The notes: a model not told the origin generated them from the letters alone. Shown: positions 45,482-55,488, counted from the first letter of the stretch. The stretch: DNA of 64,000 nt from Pontibacter roseus DSM 17521 (GCF_000373265.1 NZ_KB890762.1:119705-183704), one strand, 5' to 3'. Numbers and translations: made by a program.

Positions 45482-46729
45482 ATGAAACCCATCGACAACA
45501 ATCACATCATGATTGGCCCCTTCTGCCAGCTGGTGACAATGGCTGATTTGCCGGAGGCTGGTCCCATCGCCGATGAGCAGCTGCAGGTGCTGGAACACGC
45601 GGGCGTGCTGGTGCGTGGCGAGCACATCCTACTGGTTGGCAACTATGAACAACTGCTGAAAATAGCATCGGAGAACAACTACGCGCTGGAGAAGATTGAC
45701 CGGCCCATGGTGCTCCTGCCTGGCCTCGTAGACGCCCATACCCACATGTGCTTTGCCGGTTCCCGGGCGAATGACTATGCCATGCGGGTGGCTGGAAAAT
45801 CATACCTGGAAATTGCGCGTAGCGGGGGAGGTATACTGGACAGCGTGAACAAAACCCGGGAGGCAACCCTGGTGGAACTGGTCGACTTGCTTAAGAAGCG
45901 CTGTGACCGGCATCTGGCTGAAGGCGTGACTACCTGCGAGGTAAAGAGCGGCTACGGACTGACAGTGGAGGAGGAGCTCAAAATGCTGGAAGCCATCCAA
46001 CTCGTGAACGCACACCACCACCTCGAACTTATACCTACCTGCCTAGCCGCGCACATGCGTCCGCCAGAGCATACAGATTCCAGGGCATACCTGGAGGAGG
46101 TCGTGACCAGACTACTGCCCCAGGTGCAGGAGCAAGAGCTGGCCAACCGGGTGGACATCTTCATAGAAGACACCGCCTTTGGAGAAGAGGAGGCGCTAGA
46201 GTATCTGCTGGCGGCTAAGGAGATGGGATTTGATATCACCGTGCATGCTGACCAGTTCAGCACCGGCGGAAGCCGTATTGCGGCCGAGGTGGGCGCCGCG
46301 AGCGCCGACCATCTGGAGGCGAGTGGGGAAGCGGAGATGGCCTTGCTTCAAGAGGCGGGTGTGGTGGCCACTGTGTTGCCAGGAGCCTCACTGGGTTTGG
46401 GCATGCACTACGCACCGGCCCGCAAGATGCTGGACAGCGGCCTCTGCGTAGCCATTGCCACCGATTGGAATCCAGGCTCGGCACCCATGGGCGACCTGCT
46501 GCTGCAGGCGGCTCTGTTGGGAGCGTCCCAAAAACTCACCACTGCCGAAACACTGGCCGGCATCACCACCCGCGCTGCCCGTGCCCTCAACCTGAAAGAC
46601 AGAGGCACGCTGCAGAAAGGGCAACTGGCCGATATGATTGCGTTCCCCACCGAAAACTACAAGGAAATCCTGTACTGGCAGGGGAAGCTGAAGCCGGCAC
46701 AGGTATGGAAGCGGGGCGAGAAACTTTAA
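45482..46729 (+). CDS. hutI: Imidazolonepropionase
   Basis: HutI hydrolyses imidazolonepropionate to formiminoglutamate. The 415-residue amidohydrolase has the metal motif DAHTHMCFAGSR, the region EVKSGYGLTVEEELKML, a later HADQFS, and the acidic ATDWNPGSAP. It is 127 bases after hutU and 23 bases before hutG, so the three are likely one operon. Confidence 0.96.
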   Translation: MKPIDNNHIMIGPFCQLVTMADLPEAGPIADEQLQVLEHAGVLVRGEHILLVGNYEQLLKIASENNYALEKIDRPMVLLPGLVDAHTHMCFAGSRANDYAMRVAGKSYLEIARSGGGILDSVNKTREATLVELVDLLKKRCDRHLAEGVTTCEVKSGYGLTVEEELKMLEAIQLVNAHHHLELIPTCLAAHMRPPEHTDSRAYLEEVVTRLLPQVQEQELANRVDIFIEDTAFGEEEALEYLLAAKEMGFDITVHADQFSTGGSRIAAEVGAASADHLEASGEAEMALLQEAGVVATVLPGASLGLGMHYAPARKMLDSGLCVAIATDWNPGSAPMGDLLLQAALLGASQKLTTAETLAGITTRAARALNLKDRGTLQKGQLADMIAFPTENYKEILYWQGKLKPAQVWKRGEKL

Positions 46730-46752
46730 TATGACACTCATACATCCACACC

Positions 46753-47727
46753 ATGTATAAACCCACAGAGGCAGGCGCCTGGAAAGGCCGTGTAGACGCG
46801 CTTGACGGCGAAGAAGGCAAACGCTGGCACCAGAGCATACGGCTGCTCAACCTGACAGAAACCACGGAGCCTGCTACGGCAGAGCAGTCCATCGCACTGC
46901 TGGGTTTTTGCTGCGATGAAGGCGTGCGGCGCAACCAGGGCAGGGAAGGCGCAGTGGGCGGTCCGGCCGCCCTGCGGCAGGCCATGGCATCCTTCGCCTG
47001 GCACCTGGACGACGACGCTGAACTGCTGGATGCCGGCGATGTGTTCTGCACCAACCAAAATCTGGAGGAGGCACAGAAGCAACTCGGACGGAAGGTACAT
47101 ACCTTGCTTTCCAATACCTACAAGACTATTGTGCTAGGCGGTGGCCACGAGACAGCCTATGGGCACTACTTGGGCATAAAGGCCGCACTGCCTGCCGGAC
47201 AGCAACTGGGCATCATTAACTTTGACGCGCACTTCGATTTGAGGAGCTACGACAAGCAAGCCTCTTCCGGCACGCCTTTCCTGCAGATTGCCGATGACCT
47301 GGCCGCAGTGAATAAGGATTTCCAGTACCTGTGCCTGGGTATACAGCAGTATGGCAACACGCAGAAGCTCTTCAACACAGCCGCCGACTACGGTGCGGAC
47401 TATGTGTTTGCGCCAGCCTTGCAGGTATATAATTACGAGGCCCTGCGGGAGCGCCTGCAGCAGTTCATGGCGATGGTGGACGTGCTCTATGTCAGCATCG
47501 ACTTGGATGTGTTTGCGGCTGCCTATGCGCCCGGCGTCAGTGCGCCTACGGCTTTAGGTATACGGCCCGACATCGTGCTGTTGTTGCTCCAGGAAATTAT
47601 TGGCAGTGGCAAACTGCTGACGCTGGATGTGGTGGAGCTCAACCCAAAGCTGGATATTGATAACCGAACGGCCAAGCTGGGGGCCTCGCTGCTCTACCAC
47701 GTTGTGCAGCAGTGGAGTCAGGTTTAG
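46753..47727 (+). CDS. hutG: Formimidoylglutamase (ureohydrolase fold)
   Basis: HutG hydrolyses formiminoglutamate to glutamate and formamide. The 324-residue arginase-family protein has the manganese motifs LGGGHETAYGH, NFDAHFDLRSY and VSIDLDVFAA, and the closing VVELNPKLD. It is the last gene of the hut run and ends at a terminator. Confidence 0.95.
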   Translation: MYKPTEAGAWKGRVDALDGEEGKRWHQSIRLLNLTETTEPATAEQSIALLGFCCDEGVRRNQGREGAVGGPAALRQAMASFAWHLDDDAELLDAGDVFCTNQNLEEAQKQLGRKVHTLLSNTYKTIVLGGGHETAYGHYLGIKAALPAGQQLGIINFDAHFDLRSYDKQASSGTPFLQIADDLAAVNKDFQYLCLGIQQYGNTQKLFNTAADYGADYVFAPALQVYNYEALRERLQQFMAMVDVLYVSIDLDVFAAAYAPGVSAPTALGIRPDIVLLLLQEIIGSGKLLTLDVVELNPKLDIDNRTAKLGASLLYHVVQQWSQV

Positions 47728-47756
47728 GGTCGAGCTATACCTGGTGAAGAACATAT

Positions 47757-47803
47757 CAAACGCAAAGGCCCCGGCAGATTTCTGTCGGGGCCTTTGCGTT
47801 TGT
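47757..47803. terminator. Bidirectional terminator after hutG
   Basis: A stem near ACGCAAAGGCCCCG with its complement and flanking A and T runs, between convergent genes. Confidence 0.88.
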
Positions 47804-47820
47804 AGAGTCTGGTTCTAGAA

Positions 47821-48234
47821 TTATCTCCCTATCTTGAATTTCGTCCAGTAGACGGTGTCGGTGGTCTTCACCTCCACCAGATAGGTGTCAGGGCGGAGCT
47901 TGCCTAGATCATAGCGCCAGGCTTTTTGGTTCTTGGCGATGCTGACGGGCTTCTGGTACACGACTTTCCCGGCTCTGTTCTTCACTTCCAGTTTAGCGTC
48001 TTCTTTCAGTACCTGCTCAAAGTCCAGCAGGAAAGTGCCTTTCTTGGTAGGGTTCAGGTGGATTCCAGACAATGTCTCCAGATGGGTGGCGGTATCAGGC
48101 GCGGCTATCAGTATGTGCTCCCGCTCTACGGGCGGCAGCGGCTTGCCCTTCTCCTGAGCCGTTGCAGTGAATCCGATTAGCGCCAAGGGCAAGGCCAGGG
48201 CGGCTGCAAATGCATACGTTTCTTTCTTCTTCAT
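47821..48234 (-). CDS. Small secreted protein, sorting-domain-like
   Basis: A 137-residue protein with a signal peptide (ALALPLALIGFTATAQ). Residues of about 75-137 (LEVKNRAGKVVYQKPVSIAK, then LRPDTYLVEVKTTDTVYWTKFKIGR) resemble the type IX secretion C-terminal sorting domain (TIGR04183-like). Here it would be almost the whole mature protein. Function is unknown. Confidence 0.7.
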   Translation of the reverse strand: MKKKETYAFAAALALPLALIGFTATAQEKGKPLPPVEREHILIAAPDTATHLETLSGIHLNPTKKGTFLLDFEQVLKEDAKLEVKNRAGKVVYQKPVSIAKNQKAWRYDLGKLRPDTYLVEVKTTDTVYWTKFKIGR

Positions 48235-48328
48235 AATCTCATCCCCTGTATGGTTTGGGTATGTCTACTGGGTATACATAATCCGGGCCAATTCCGTCTG
48301 AATCAAGAAAAATGTTGTTCCTGCTCCT

Positions 48329-49201
48329 TTAGAAAGTCACGCGGTAGGCTACGACGCGGTTATTGAAGAAGGTAGGCACGTAAAGCATTTGCTGCTCCGG
48401 TGAGTAGCTGATGTCGGCGGCATTTATCTTCCTTTCAGTCGTATCCAGCAACTTCCATTTTTTGCCGTCCTGATTCACGTAGTACACCTCTCCGTTCCAA
48501 TTCGAAATCAGGTAGCCTTCAGCGCCAACCCGCACGATGCCGTCAGCGGAGGGGATACCGTCTGTCCAATCGGTGAACTCTTTGCGTTCGGGGTCGAGAA
48601 AGCGTACGTTGCCGCTCTTGGAGTAAGCCACGATGAGCCGCTTGTTGTCCCAGAGCAGGCCATTGGGTCTTTCGCGCTTGGCGTTCTCCAACCAATTGCT
48701 TACACGCCCGTTGCGCATCTGGTAGATGCTGCCCACCTCGGAGTCTGAAACGTACACATTGCCGGCATCGTCCACGTCCACATCATTCAGAAACTTGGCT
48801 TTATCGGCTTTGTAGCGGGCCAGAATAGAACCGGTCTGGGTGGCGATGGCCACAATCTCATCGATGTCGGCCACATAGAGCACGTTGTTGTGCAGGGCCA
48901 TTCCTTTCGGGTCGTTCAATCCGGATACCCAATACAGTTGCTCCACCTCGCCATTGGGGGTGAGGCGTGAGATGAAGCCGTCCCCATCTTTGCGTTCTTT
49001 GCTCGATTGGTTGATGTTGGACACGTAGAGGACGTTCCGTTCTCGGTCAACTACCACCGATTCAGGTGTGCGGAGGGTGTTGTCAGTGGACCAGGCCTCC
49101 TGCAGTGTGACGGGTGCCTTTGAGCTGAACAGGCCGCCGCTGCAGCCCTGAAGTAGCGTTATCACCAGGAATGAGGCGAGGTAAGGAAATGTGGTGCGCA
49201 T
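48329..49201 (-). CDS. SMP-30/NHL-type beta-propeller lipoprotein
   Basis: The 290-residue protein has lipobox LLQGC (Cys20). Blade-like repeats include SVVVDRERNVLYVSNI, GMALHNNVLYVADI, DVDVDDAGNVYVSDS and GLLWDNKRLIVAY, as in NHL and gluconolactonase-like propellers. It probably acts in the periplasm; substrate unknown. Confidence 0.82.
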   Translation of the reverse strand: MRTTFPYLASFLVITLLQGCSGGLFSSKAPVTLQEAWSTDNTLRTPESVVVDRERNVLYVSNINQSSKERKDGDGFISRLTPNGEVEQLYWVSGLNDPKGMALHNNVLYVADIDEIVAIATQTGSILARYKADKAKFLNDVDVDDAGNVYVSDSEVGSIYQMRNGRVSNWLENAKRERPNGLLWDNKRLIVAYSKSGNVRFLDPERKEFTDWTDGIPSADGIVRVGAEGYLISNWNGEVYYVNQDGKKWKLLDTTERKINAADISYSPEQQMLYVPTFFNNRVVAYRVTF

Positions 49202-49250
49202 AATGTTTTTGTTGGTTCAGGTACTACTACGAAAGCTTGCTATACCTGTT

Positions 49251-50366
49251 TTAATCCGTTTCTAGCCCGAGCTTCTGCATGGTGCGTTGCCGCGATATTT
49301 TTCCGGTGGCTGTCTCAGAGAAGGCAGGGCAGTAGTAGGTGTCTTTGGGCATCTCGAATTTGCGGAGCAGACTGCGCATTTTCTCCTGCATCTGCTGTTC
49401 AACCTCCTCCGGCAGTTTCTCGCCCTCCAGTATCAGAATCATTTTCTCGCCCAACAGTTCGTCTGGTTGCGAGGCCACGAAAAAACGGGGAGGCCTCTCC
49501 AAATCCGCCAGCGCCTCGGATACCGCCACCTCCACGGTCTCGGTCTGCACTTTCACACCGCCGGTGTTGATGGTGTTGTCGGCGCGGCCAATCCAACGGA
49601 ACCGGGTAGGGGTGAGGATTTCCACGATGTCGTTGGTGATGAGCGTTTCGTTATCGGTGATGTCGGCTTTGATGGTGAGGCAGCCGCGGTTGTCCTGCCC
49701 AATGGTGACGCCTTCCAGCGTCTCGTAATACTCGGCGGCGGTGGGGCCGTTGAGCAGGCGCAGCGCGATGTGGGAGACAGTTTCCGTCATGCCATAAGTA
49801 TGGTATACCGGCACCTGGAGTTGCTTCAGGTCACGCTGCAGGGAAAAGCTCACCGGTGCACCGCCCACCAGTATGGCCTTCATCTGGTTGAGCTGCTCCA
49901 CCGCTTCTTCCGGCACGTCCTGCAGGATGGTCTGCAGCTGCATGGGTACAAAAGAGGCGAAGTCAATCGGCTGCCCTTCCGGCACCAACTCCAGCGGGTT
50001 GCTGATAGGCTCCACAATGGTCATGTCCATTTCGGCCAGCAGACCGCGCACCAGCATCATGATGCCGGCGATGTACTCTGTATTGAGGCACACAAGCATG
50101 CTGTCGCCCTGCTTGAGGCGGAGTAATTTTAAGGTGCGACGGGCGCTTATCTCCATCTGCCGACGAGTGAGCGCGATGAGTTTGGGTGCGCCGGTGGATC
50201 CGGATGTCTGTATCGGGAACTCCTGCACGCCGCTGAGCCAATCGCGGATGAATTCGAGCGTCTTTGCCTCATAGCCATTCAGCGGGATGCTGTTGCGGAA
50301 AGAGTAAGCTGCTATTTCGTCGAAGTAGAATTTCTTGCCGTTGAGGAGAAGGAACCTTTCAGTCAT
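49251..50366 (-). CDS. menE: o-succinylbenzoate-CoA ligase (AMP-forming)
   Basis: MenE activates o-succinylbenzoate with CoA and ATP in menaquinone synthesis. The 371 residues have the P-loop-like QTSGSTGAPKLIALT, HTYGMTETVSHIALR, the RFRWIGRADNTINTGGVKV motif and the C-terminal lysine motif ATGKISRQRT. It is shorter than proteobacterial MenE; such short forms are usual in Bacteroidota. It lies downstream of menD and DoxX on the same strand, which supports the call. Confidence 0.88.
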   Translation of the reverse strand: MTERFLLLNGKKFYFDEIAAYSFRNSIPLNGYEAKTLEFIRDWLSGVQEFPIQTSGSTGAPKLIALTRRQMEISARRTLKLLRLKQGDSMLVCLNTEYIAGIMMLVRGLLAEMDMTIVEPISNPLELVPEGQPIDFASFVPMQLQTILQDVPEEAVEQLNQMKAILVGGAPVSFSLQRDLKQLQVPVYHTYGMTETVSHIALRLLNGPTAAEYYETLEGVTIGQDNRGCLTIKADITDNETLITNDIVEILTPTRFRWIGRADNTINTGGVKVQTETVEVAVSEALADLERPPRFFVASQPDELLGEKMILILEGEKLPEEVEQQMQEKMRSLLRKFEMPKDTYYCPAFSETATGKISRQRTMQKLGLETD

Positions 50367-50729
50367 GAATCATAAACGTTAAACACGCACCAGCACGGAG
50401 CCGGTACCTGTAGTTGGATTTGCATTAACTAACTCATACGTGACCGAGCTAGTTTGGGCACAGGCAGTAGAAACAGGCAGAGCAGAAATATCATCTACCT
50501 CTGCTCTGCCCGTTTTTCTATCTGTCATATGCTGTTGCTGCCTGTTGGTATACCTATCCATTCCATAGGGAAGCCACAGGTATAGCAGCGGCAAAAGTAC
50601 GATTTACCAGCTGATTTCTACAAGTATGTTTAGTTTTTCAATGCTGCCAGGCATGGCTTTTCCAAGGCGCACCGCTGCCAGCCAAGTGGTGGATTCGCCG
50701 CCTGATTTGCTGTAGGCTATACCTGCGGA
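50367..50729. other. Intergenic region between DoxX and menE genes
   Basis: It holds an imperfect 15-bp hairpin at 50471-50515 (AACAGGCAGAGCAG and its near-complement), which is followed by TTTTT on the plus strand and has a GTTT on the minus. Also a TACTTTTG -7-like box on the minus strand at 50592-50599 and AGGTATAG copies near 50578 and 50718. A 71-codon open frame on the minus strand has no recognisable product. Confidence 0.5.
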
Positions 50730-51185
50730 TTAGTAGAGCCAGTCCTTATTGGGCTTCCGGATGAGGTGGTCAACCGATAGCCTGCCGGAACCCCAGATGA
50801 GGAAAAACACCAACAGAAGCAGCACAATCAAGGATGACCACAGTTCCGTGTTCTCCGAGTAGAAACCGCGCTGCGGGTTGATGAAAAACACAGCACCAAT
50901 CAGAATAGGCAACTGGAACAGTATGGCAATGCGTGTCACCAGGCCCATGGCGATGAGCAGGCCCCCCACCAGGTGCGCAAAGGCCACGTAGTGCGCCATA
51001 CCGAATGACACCCACTGGAACTGGCTGTTGCTCATGATGCTCTGAAGCGCCGCTGTATCCTGTATGAAGAAGATGCCTTTCATGAAGATGAAAATGCCCA
51101 GCGCTATCCGCACGAAGTCAACCCAAACGGGATGGTGCGCATCAGCCCAGTGCTCCAGCCGGTTCATGTCGTGTGTTAGATTCAT
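50730..51185 (-). CDS. DoxX family membrane protein
   Basis: A 151-residue protein with four membrane segments (about 25-45, 62-80, 90-105 and 112-130). The stretches VRIALGIFIFMKGIFFI, HLVGGLLIAMGLVTRIAIL and GRLSVDHLIRK match DoxX. The family is thought to interact with quinones in some bacteria. Its place between menD and menE suggests a link with menaquinone, which is an inference. Confidence 0.85.
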   Translation of the reverse strand: MNLTHDMNRLEHWADAHHPVWVDFVRIALGIFIFMKGIFFIQDTAALQSIMSNSQFQWVSFGMAHYVAFAHLVGGLLIAMGLVTRIAILFQLPILIGAVFFINPQRGFYSENTELWSSLIVLLLLVFFLIWGSGRLSVDHLIRKPNKDWLY

Positions 51186-51291
51186 GGCTGTAGGGGTTAA
51201 GGTTTAACAAACTGTTGTACAATTATTTAAACGATTAATTCTACAGAACGGATGAATGCCGCTGAACAAATGTGAGGGCCGCTGAAGTGCG

Positions 51292-52989
51292 TTAGAGGGC
51301 TTTCAGCAAAGCCTGCTTATAAGCTGCGAAGGCGGCCGCGTTCTCTTTGCTATCGGTGAAAACCTCCAGTATACCTGCTCCCGCCTCTGCAGCCAAAAAA
51401 GCAGGAAGCGCCTGCTCCAGCTCCTCCAAGGTATGGCAGGCGGTATAGCCTAACCCAAAGTCGAGAGCGGTGTTGCGGGCATCCAACTCCTGGCGCGTCT
51501 CGAAGAACTCCTCTAGTTCAGGCTGCCGACGGGGGCCCTCAATGAGACGGAAAATGCCGCCCACGTGGTTGTTGATGAGCACGATGCGCAGGTTGGCCGG
51601 CAGGTAGTTGTGCCAGAGCCCGTTGCGGTCATAGAAGAAGGCTAAATCCCCGGTGAGCAATGTGGTGATGTGGGGGCTGGTGAGGGCGCAGCCAACTGTG
51701 GTGCTGGTGCTGCCGTCAATGCCGCTGGTGCCCCGGTTCGCATATACCTGCACGTTTCTGTCGGCAGCCAACCCAATGATGTTGGCATAGCGCACGGCCA
51801 TGCTGTTGGCCAGGTGCAGGTTGCTCTGTGGCGGCAGGTGAGCCAGCAGGCGGGCCACGGCCGGCAGCTCGCTGTGGGGTGCCGTGGAAGAGTAGTCTTG
51901 CAGAAAGTCTTGCGCCTTGCGCTCCATTGTAGACCATGCCGCAGCAAAGGACGCTTCTACCCGGGTGCTGCCAGCCATCCCTTTGAAGAAACTCCCGGGT
52001 GAGCAGCGGATGACGTGGGTGAGCGACTGGAACGTGTCGGCTACCTGGCCGGCTGGCTGCAGGTGCCAGTGCGCTTTCGGTTTGTACTGGCGCAGGTATA
52101 GCTTCAGGCTTTTGGAGATGACGGACTTGCCAAAGGTGATGAGCAAATCCGGCTTCAGCGCCTGCATCTTCGCTTCATCCGGGCAGGCTAGAATGGCATC
52201 CTGGTGACGCACGCTTTCCTCCAGTTGGTGCATGTTGCTGATGCTATCGCCCACCAGTACAGCGCCCGTGGAGGAGACAAAGTGCTGCAGGTGCTGCAGG
52301 AGTTTTGGGTCGTGGGGCTGTTGCCCGGCTACCAGCAGAACGCGTTTGAAATGCAGCATTTCCTGCTGGAATTTCAAGGCCTGATAGGAGCTGAGTTCGT
52401 AGTGGTTTTGCTCCTCCTCAATCAACTTCACCTGCTCATTGAACTGGACTTCCTCATCATACTCCGGGTAAAAAGGCTCCCGCAAAGGCACGTTGATGTG
52501 CACCGGACCCGCCGGATAAGCCACGGCCTCGTTCAGCGCCTCGGATACCAGGCGCTCGGTATACCAAACGGCATCGGTGTGCGACAGGTCCACCGGGAAG
52601 TCGAAGCTGCGCTTGATGTGTTGTCCGTATACTTGCTGCTGCCGGATGGTCTGCCCGTCCAATTGGTCAATCCACTCCGGCGGGCGGTCTGCGGTGAGCA
52701 CCAGCAGCGGCACCTGCTGGAAAAAAGCCTCGGCGACGGCAGGGGCATAGTTCAGTGCAGCCGTCCCGGATGTACATACCAGCACAGTCGGTTTGCATGT
52801 CGTCAGCGCCATACCCAGCGCGATGAAGGCGGCCGACCGCTCATCGCTCACTGTGCGTACTTTCAGCTTCGGATGCCGCGCGAAGGCTATCGTCAATGGG
52901 GCGCAGCGGGAACCCGGTGACAGCACCACGTTTTGCACTCCCTTGCGTGCGCATATTTCGGCTATGTTAACAACAGGCTGAAGGACCAT
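51292..52989 (-). CDS. menD: SEPHCHC synthase
   Basis: MenD adds the succinyl semialdehyde from 2-oxoglutarate to isochorismate with thiamine diphosphate, in menaquinone synthesis. The 565 residues have NVVLSPGSRCAPLTIAFARHP, DERSAAFIALGMA and the ThDP motif GDLAFFYDRNGLWHN ... INNHVGGIF. It follows menF on the same strand with a 178-base gap. Confidence 0.95.
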   Translation of the reverse strand: MVLQPVVNIAEICARKGVQNVVLSPGSRCAPLTIAFARHPKLKVRTVSDERSAAFIALGMALTTCKPTVLVCTSGTAALNYAPAVAEAFFQQVPLLVLTADRPPEWIDQLDGQTIRQQQVYGQHIKRSFDFPVDLSHTDAVWYTERLVSEALNEAVAYPAGPVHINVPLREPFYPEYDEEVQFNEQVKLIEEEQNHYELSSYQALKFQQEMLHFKRVLLVAGQQPHDPKLLQHLQHFVSSTGAVLVGDSISNMHQLEESVRHQDAILACPDEAKMQALKPDLLITFGKSVISKSLKLYLRQYKPKAHWHLQPAGQVADTFQSLTHVIRCSPGSFFKGMAGSTRVEASFAAAWSTMERKAQDFLQDYSSTAPHSELPAVARLLAHLPPQSNLHLANSMAVRYANIIGLAADRNVQVYANRGTSGIDGSTSTTVGCALTSPHITTLLTGDLAFFYDRNGLWHNYLPANLRIVLINNHVGGIFRLIEGPRRQPELEEFFETRQELDARNTALDFGLGYTACHTLEELEQALPAFLAAEAGAGILEVFTDSKENAAAFAAYKQALLKAL

Positions 52990-53167
52990 GGTTTAGTTTT
53001 GAGTGATTGGGTGAAATGATGTTTGATAAAGGACTGAGTAGACAGAAAAACACTTTTCAAAACGGAGGAAGAAAGGACGCTGGGTTCAAGGTATAGCAGA
53101 ATAGGTGCACTGAGTTTTTTTGATAAATCACCCACTCGCTATGATTCAACTCAAGTCACGCTTTTGC

Positions 53168-54382
53168 TCATTCGAAATCCGACAATATTCTGGCCATTGT
53201 TTGCATTTTGTGCTGGGTTTCCAGCCATTCTTTCTCAGGCGATGACTCTCCTGTGATACCGGCTCCTGCGTATAGTACGGCCTTGTCGGTCATTAGCTGC
53301 ATGCAGCGCAGGTTCACGAACAGGTGCGTGCCCGCCGCACTGTTTACCGGCCCCAGGAAGCCGCTGTAATAGCTGCGGTCATACCCTTCGTTGGCCAGAA
53401 TGAAATTTAATGCGGGTTCTTTGGGAAGTCCGCACACGGCCGAGGTGGGGTGCAGCAGTTGCAGCATGTCAGAGCCCAAGGTCGGGAAATCCACTTCTTT
53501 CAAATCCACTTTAAAATCGGTGCGCAGGTGCATCAGGTTGCCGGCGATATCGGTGCGCGGCCCGACTTCGGTGTACTCGCGGAGGCGCAGTTTTTTGAAG
53601 CAGCTCAGGATGTAGCGTTCTACCATACCTTGCTCCTCAATCTCCTTTTGCCGCCAGATGGCATTGGCCGTAGAACCGTCTTCACAAAGCGGCTGCGTGC
53701 CAGCCAGCGCGACGGTTTTGAACACCTGGTGCTGGTCAATGCTCACCAGAATCTCAGGGGAGGCTCCCAGCCAGGTGCCGGTGCCAGGTATAGATACCAG
53801 CGACACGAAAGCATTGGGATAGGCAGACAGCATCTTCTCGAAAGCGCCGAAAAGCCCGAACTGCTGCGGCAGGTCTGCCGCAGCAGTTCGGGACAGCACG
53901 ACTTTCTCCATCGTCTCGGCCCGAATCACATCCACGGCCAGGCTCACGGCGGCTTTGAACGTCTCTTCGGTGCGGTGGCGGTTGGGAGGCGAAGTGGGAG
54001 AGGTATGCCACTGCGGGGTTGATTCCTGATGCCTTTCCTGCAACGTTTTTAAGAATCTTTGCGTGGCCTCTGCCGGAGCATCAGCCGCCAAATTCAATTC
54101 GCCTGTTACAGACGAGAGGCTGATGTCGGCTTTGAGGAAAACATTGGGTTGCGCGGCATCCGTTTGGAAGGGGCAGAAGAGGAAGCCGAAGGCACTTTCC
54201 TCTACCCTGGGCGAATCCTGCGATAGTTGTGTGTTGAACGAGACGCAGAGCTGTACTTCCGGCAGGAGCGGCAGTCGCCAGGCGGCAACGGAAAGCCCCT
54301 GCACCAGGGCGGCGGCCAGCACCTCCTGCCAGGTATAGCGGTGTGGTCCTTCTACTCCTAAGGCGGCGGTAGCCTGTGTCAT
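53168..54382 (-). CDS. menF: Isochorismate synthase
   Basis: It isomerises chorismate to isochorismate, the first step toward menaquinone. The 404-residue chorismate-binding protein has KVVLSRTAAADLP, LGASPEILVSI, LAGTQPLCEDGS and the terminal LYAGAGITGESSPEKEWLET. It lies 5 bases after the thioesterase gene, forming a tight pair. Confidence 0.92.
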   Translation of the reverse strand: MTQATAALGVEGPHRYTWQEVLAAALVQGLSVAAWRLPLLPEVQLCVSFNTQLSQDSPRVEESAFGFLFCPFQTDAAQPNVFLKADISLSSVTGELNLAADAPAEATQRFLKTLQERHQESTPQWHTSPTSPPNRHRTEETFKAAVSLAVDVIRAETMEKVVLSRTAAADLPQQFGLFGAFEKMLSAYPNAFVSLVSIPGTGTWLGASPEILVSIDQHQVFKTVALAGTQPLCEDGSTANAIWRQKEIEEQGMVERYILSCFKKLRLREYTEVGPRTDIAGNLMHLRTDFKVDLKEVDFPTLGSDMLQLLHPTSAVCGLPKEPALNFILANEGYDRSYYSGFLGPVNSAAGTHLFVNLRCMQLMTDKAVLYAGAGITGESSPEKEWLETQHKMQTMARILSDFE

Positions 54383-54387
54383 GGCGT

Positions 54388-54798
54388 TTATTTTTTATCG
54401 ATGATGGCCACTGTCATGCGGCTGAGGCAGAGCAGGTCGCCGGTTTCAGTCGTGATTCTGGTTTCCCATACCTGGGTGCTTCGCCCCAGGTGTATGGCCG
54501 TAGCCTTGCCGTACACCCAGCCTTCGCGCACGCTCCGGATGTGGTTAGCGTTAATCTCCAGCCCCACACATGCTTTTTTGGAGAGGTCCACCGACAGGGC
54601 CGCGCCGATGCTGCCCAGCGTCTCGGCCAGCGCCACGGAGGCGCCACCATGCAGCAGGCCCATGGGCTGGTGGGTGCGGTGGTCGACTGGCATTTTACCA
54701 ATGAGGAAACCCTCGCCGTACTCCACAATCTCAATGCCCAGGTGCTCCACCATCGTATTTTTGCGCCACTCCTGCAGCTTTTCTAACGTAGTATCCAT
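54388..54798 (-). CDS. menI: Hotdog thioesterase, probable DHNA-CoA hydrolase
   Basis: The 136-residue hotdog-fold protein has the PaaI/YbgC-like signature PMGLLHGGASVALAETLGSIGA with the catalytic Glu. Its position directly before menF argues for 1,4-dihydroxy-2-naphthoyl-CoA hydrolase in the menaquinone pathway. A general thioesterase role cannot be excluded from sequence alone. A minus-strand TACTTTTG box is at 54846-54853. Confidence 0.8.
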   Translation of the reverse strand: MDTTLEKLQEWRKNTMVEHLGIEIVEYGEGFLIGKMPVDHRTHQPMGLLHGGASVALAETLGSIGAALSVDLSKKACVGLEINANHIRSVREGWVYGKATAIHLGRSTQVWETRITTETGDLLCLSRMTVAIIDKK

Positions 54799-54861
54799 TT
54801 TGTGTGGGTTGCAAATGCTACCTTCGCATTCTCAGTGTAAAGAGGCAAAAGTAGAAGAATT

Positions 54862-55488
54862 TTGAGTATTAAGAAAATATACATCATCCGCCACGGGCAG
54901 ACAGACTACAACCAACAGGGCATTGTGCAGGGCAGTGGCGTAGACTCCTCACTCAACGCGTTGGGTCAACAGCAGGCGGCCGCTTTTTTCCGGATGTACC
55001 AGGATGTTCCCTTCAACAAGGTATACACCTCCTCGCTCAAGCGCGCCATGGAGTCGGTGCAGGGCTTTCTGGACCTGGGTATACCACATGAGCAACACAC
55101 CGGCCTGAACGAGATAAACTGGGGCACCCGCGAAGGCACCCGCATCACACCCGAGGAGGACGCCTACTACCACGGCATCCTGCAGACCTGGTGCAACGGC
55201 CAGACCGATGTATGCATAGAAGGAGGGGAGAGCCCCGACCTGGTGGCGGAGCGCCAGCGGCCCTTCATCGACCTGCTGCTGAGCCGGCCCGAAGAGGAAA
55301 CGGTGCTCATCTGCATGCACGGGCGGGCCATGCGCATCCTGCTCTGCCAGCTGCTGCACTACCCGCTGCGCTGCATGGACCAGTTCGAGCACCAGAACCT
55401 ATGCCTGTACCAGTTGGACTTTACAGGTACTATGTTTGTGGTAAAAAAGTATTGCGATTTGGCGCATCTGCAGGAACTGACGGTATAA
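54862..55488 (+). CDS. Histidine phosphatase family protein, TTG start
   Basis: The 208-residue protein begins at TTG 54862; the in-frame stop is 22-24 bases upstream and no ATG or GTG lies between. The catalytic RHG motif is at residues 10-12 (YIIRHGQTDYN), and the second His is in ICMHGRAMRI. It resembles phosphoglycerate-mutase-like phosphatases such as GpmB. Substrate unknown. It is divergent from menI. Confidence 0.88.
   Translation: MSIKKIYIIRHGQTDYNQQGIVQGSGVDSSLNALGQQQAAAFFRMYQDVPFNKVYTSSLKRAMESVQGFLDLGIPHEQHTGLNEINWGTREGTRITPEEDAYYHGILQTWCNGQTDVCIEGGESPDLVAERQRPFIDLLLSRPEEETVLICMHGRAMRILLCQLLHYPLRCMDQFEHQNLCLYQLDFTGTMFVVKKYCDLAHLQELTV

Noticed and set aside
50379..50594. Open frame of 71 codons on the minus strand before menE
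   Set aside because: No recognisable product, it spans a terminator-like hairpin, and the composition is not convincing.
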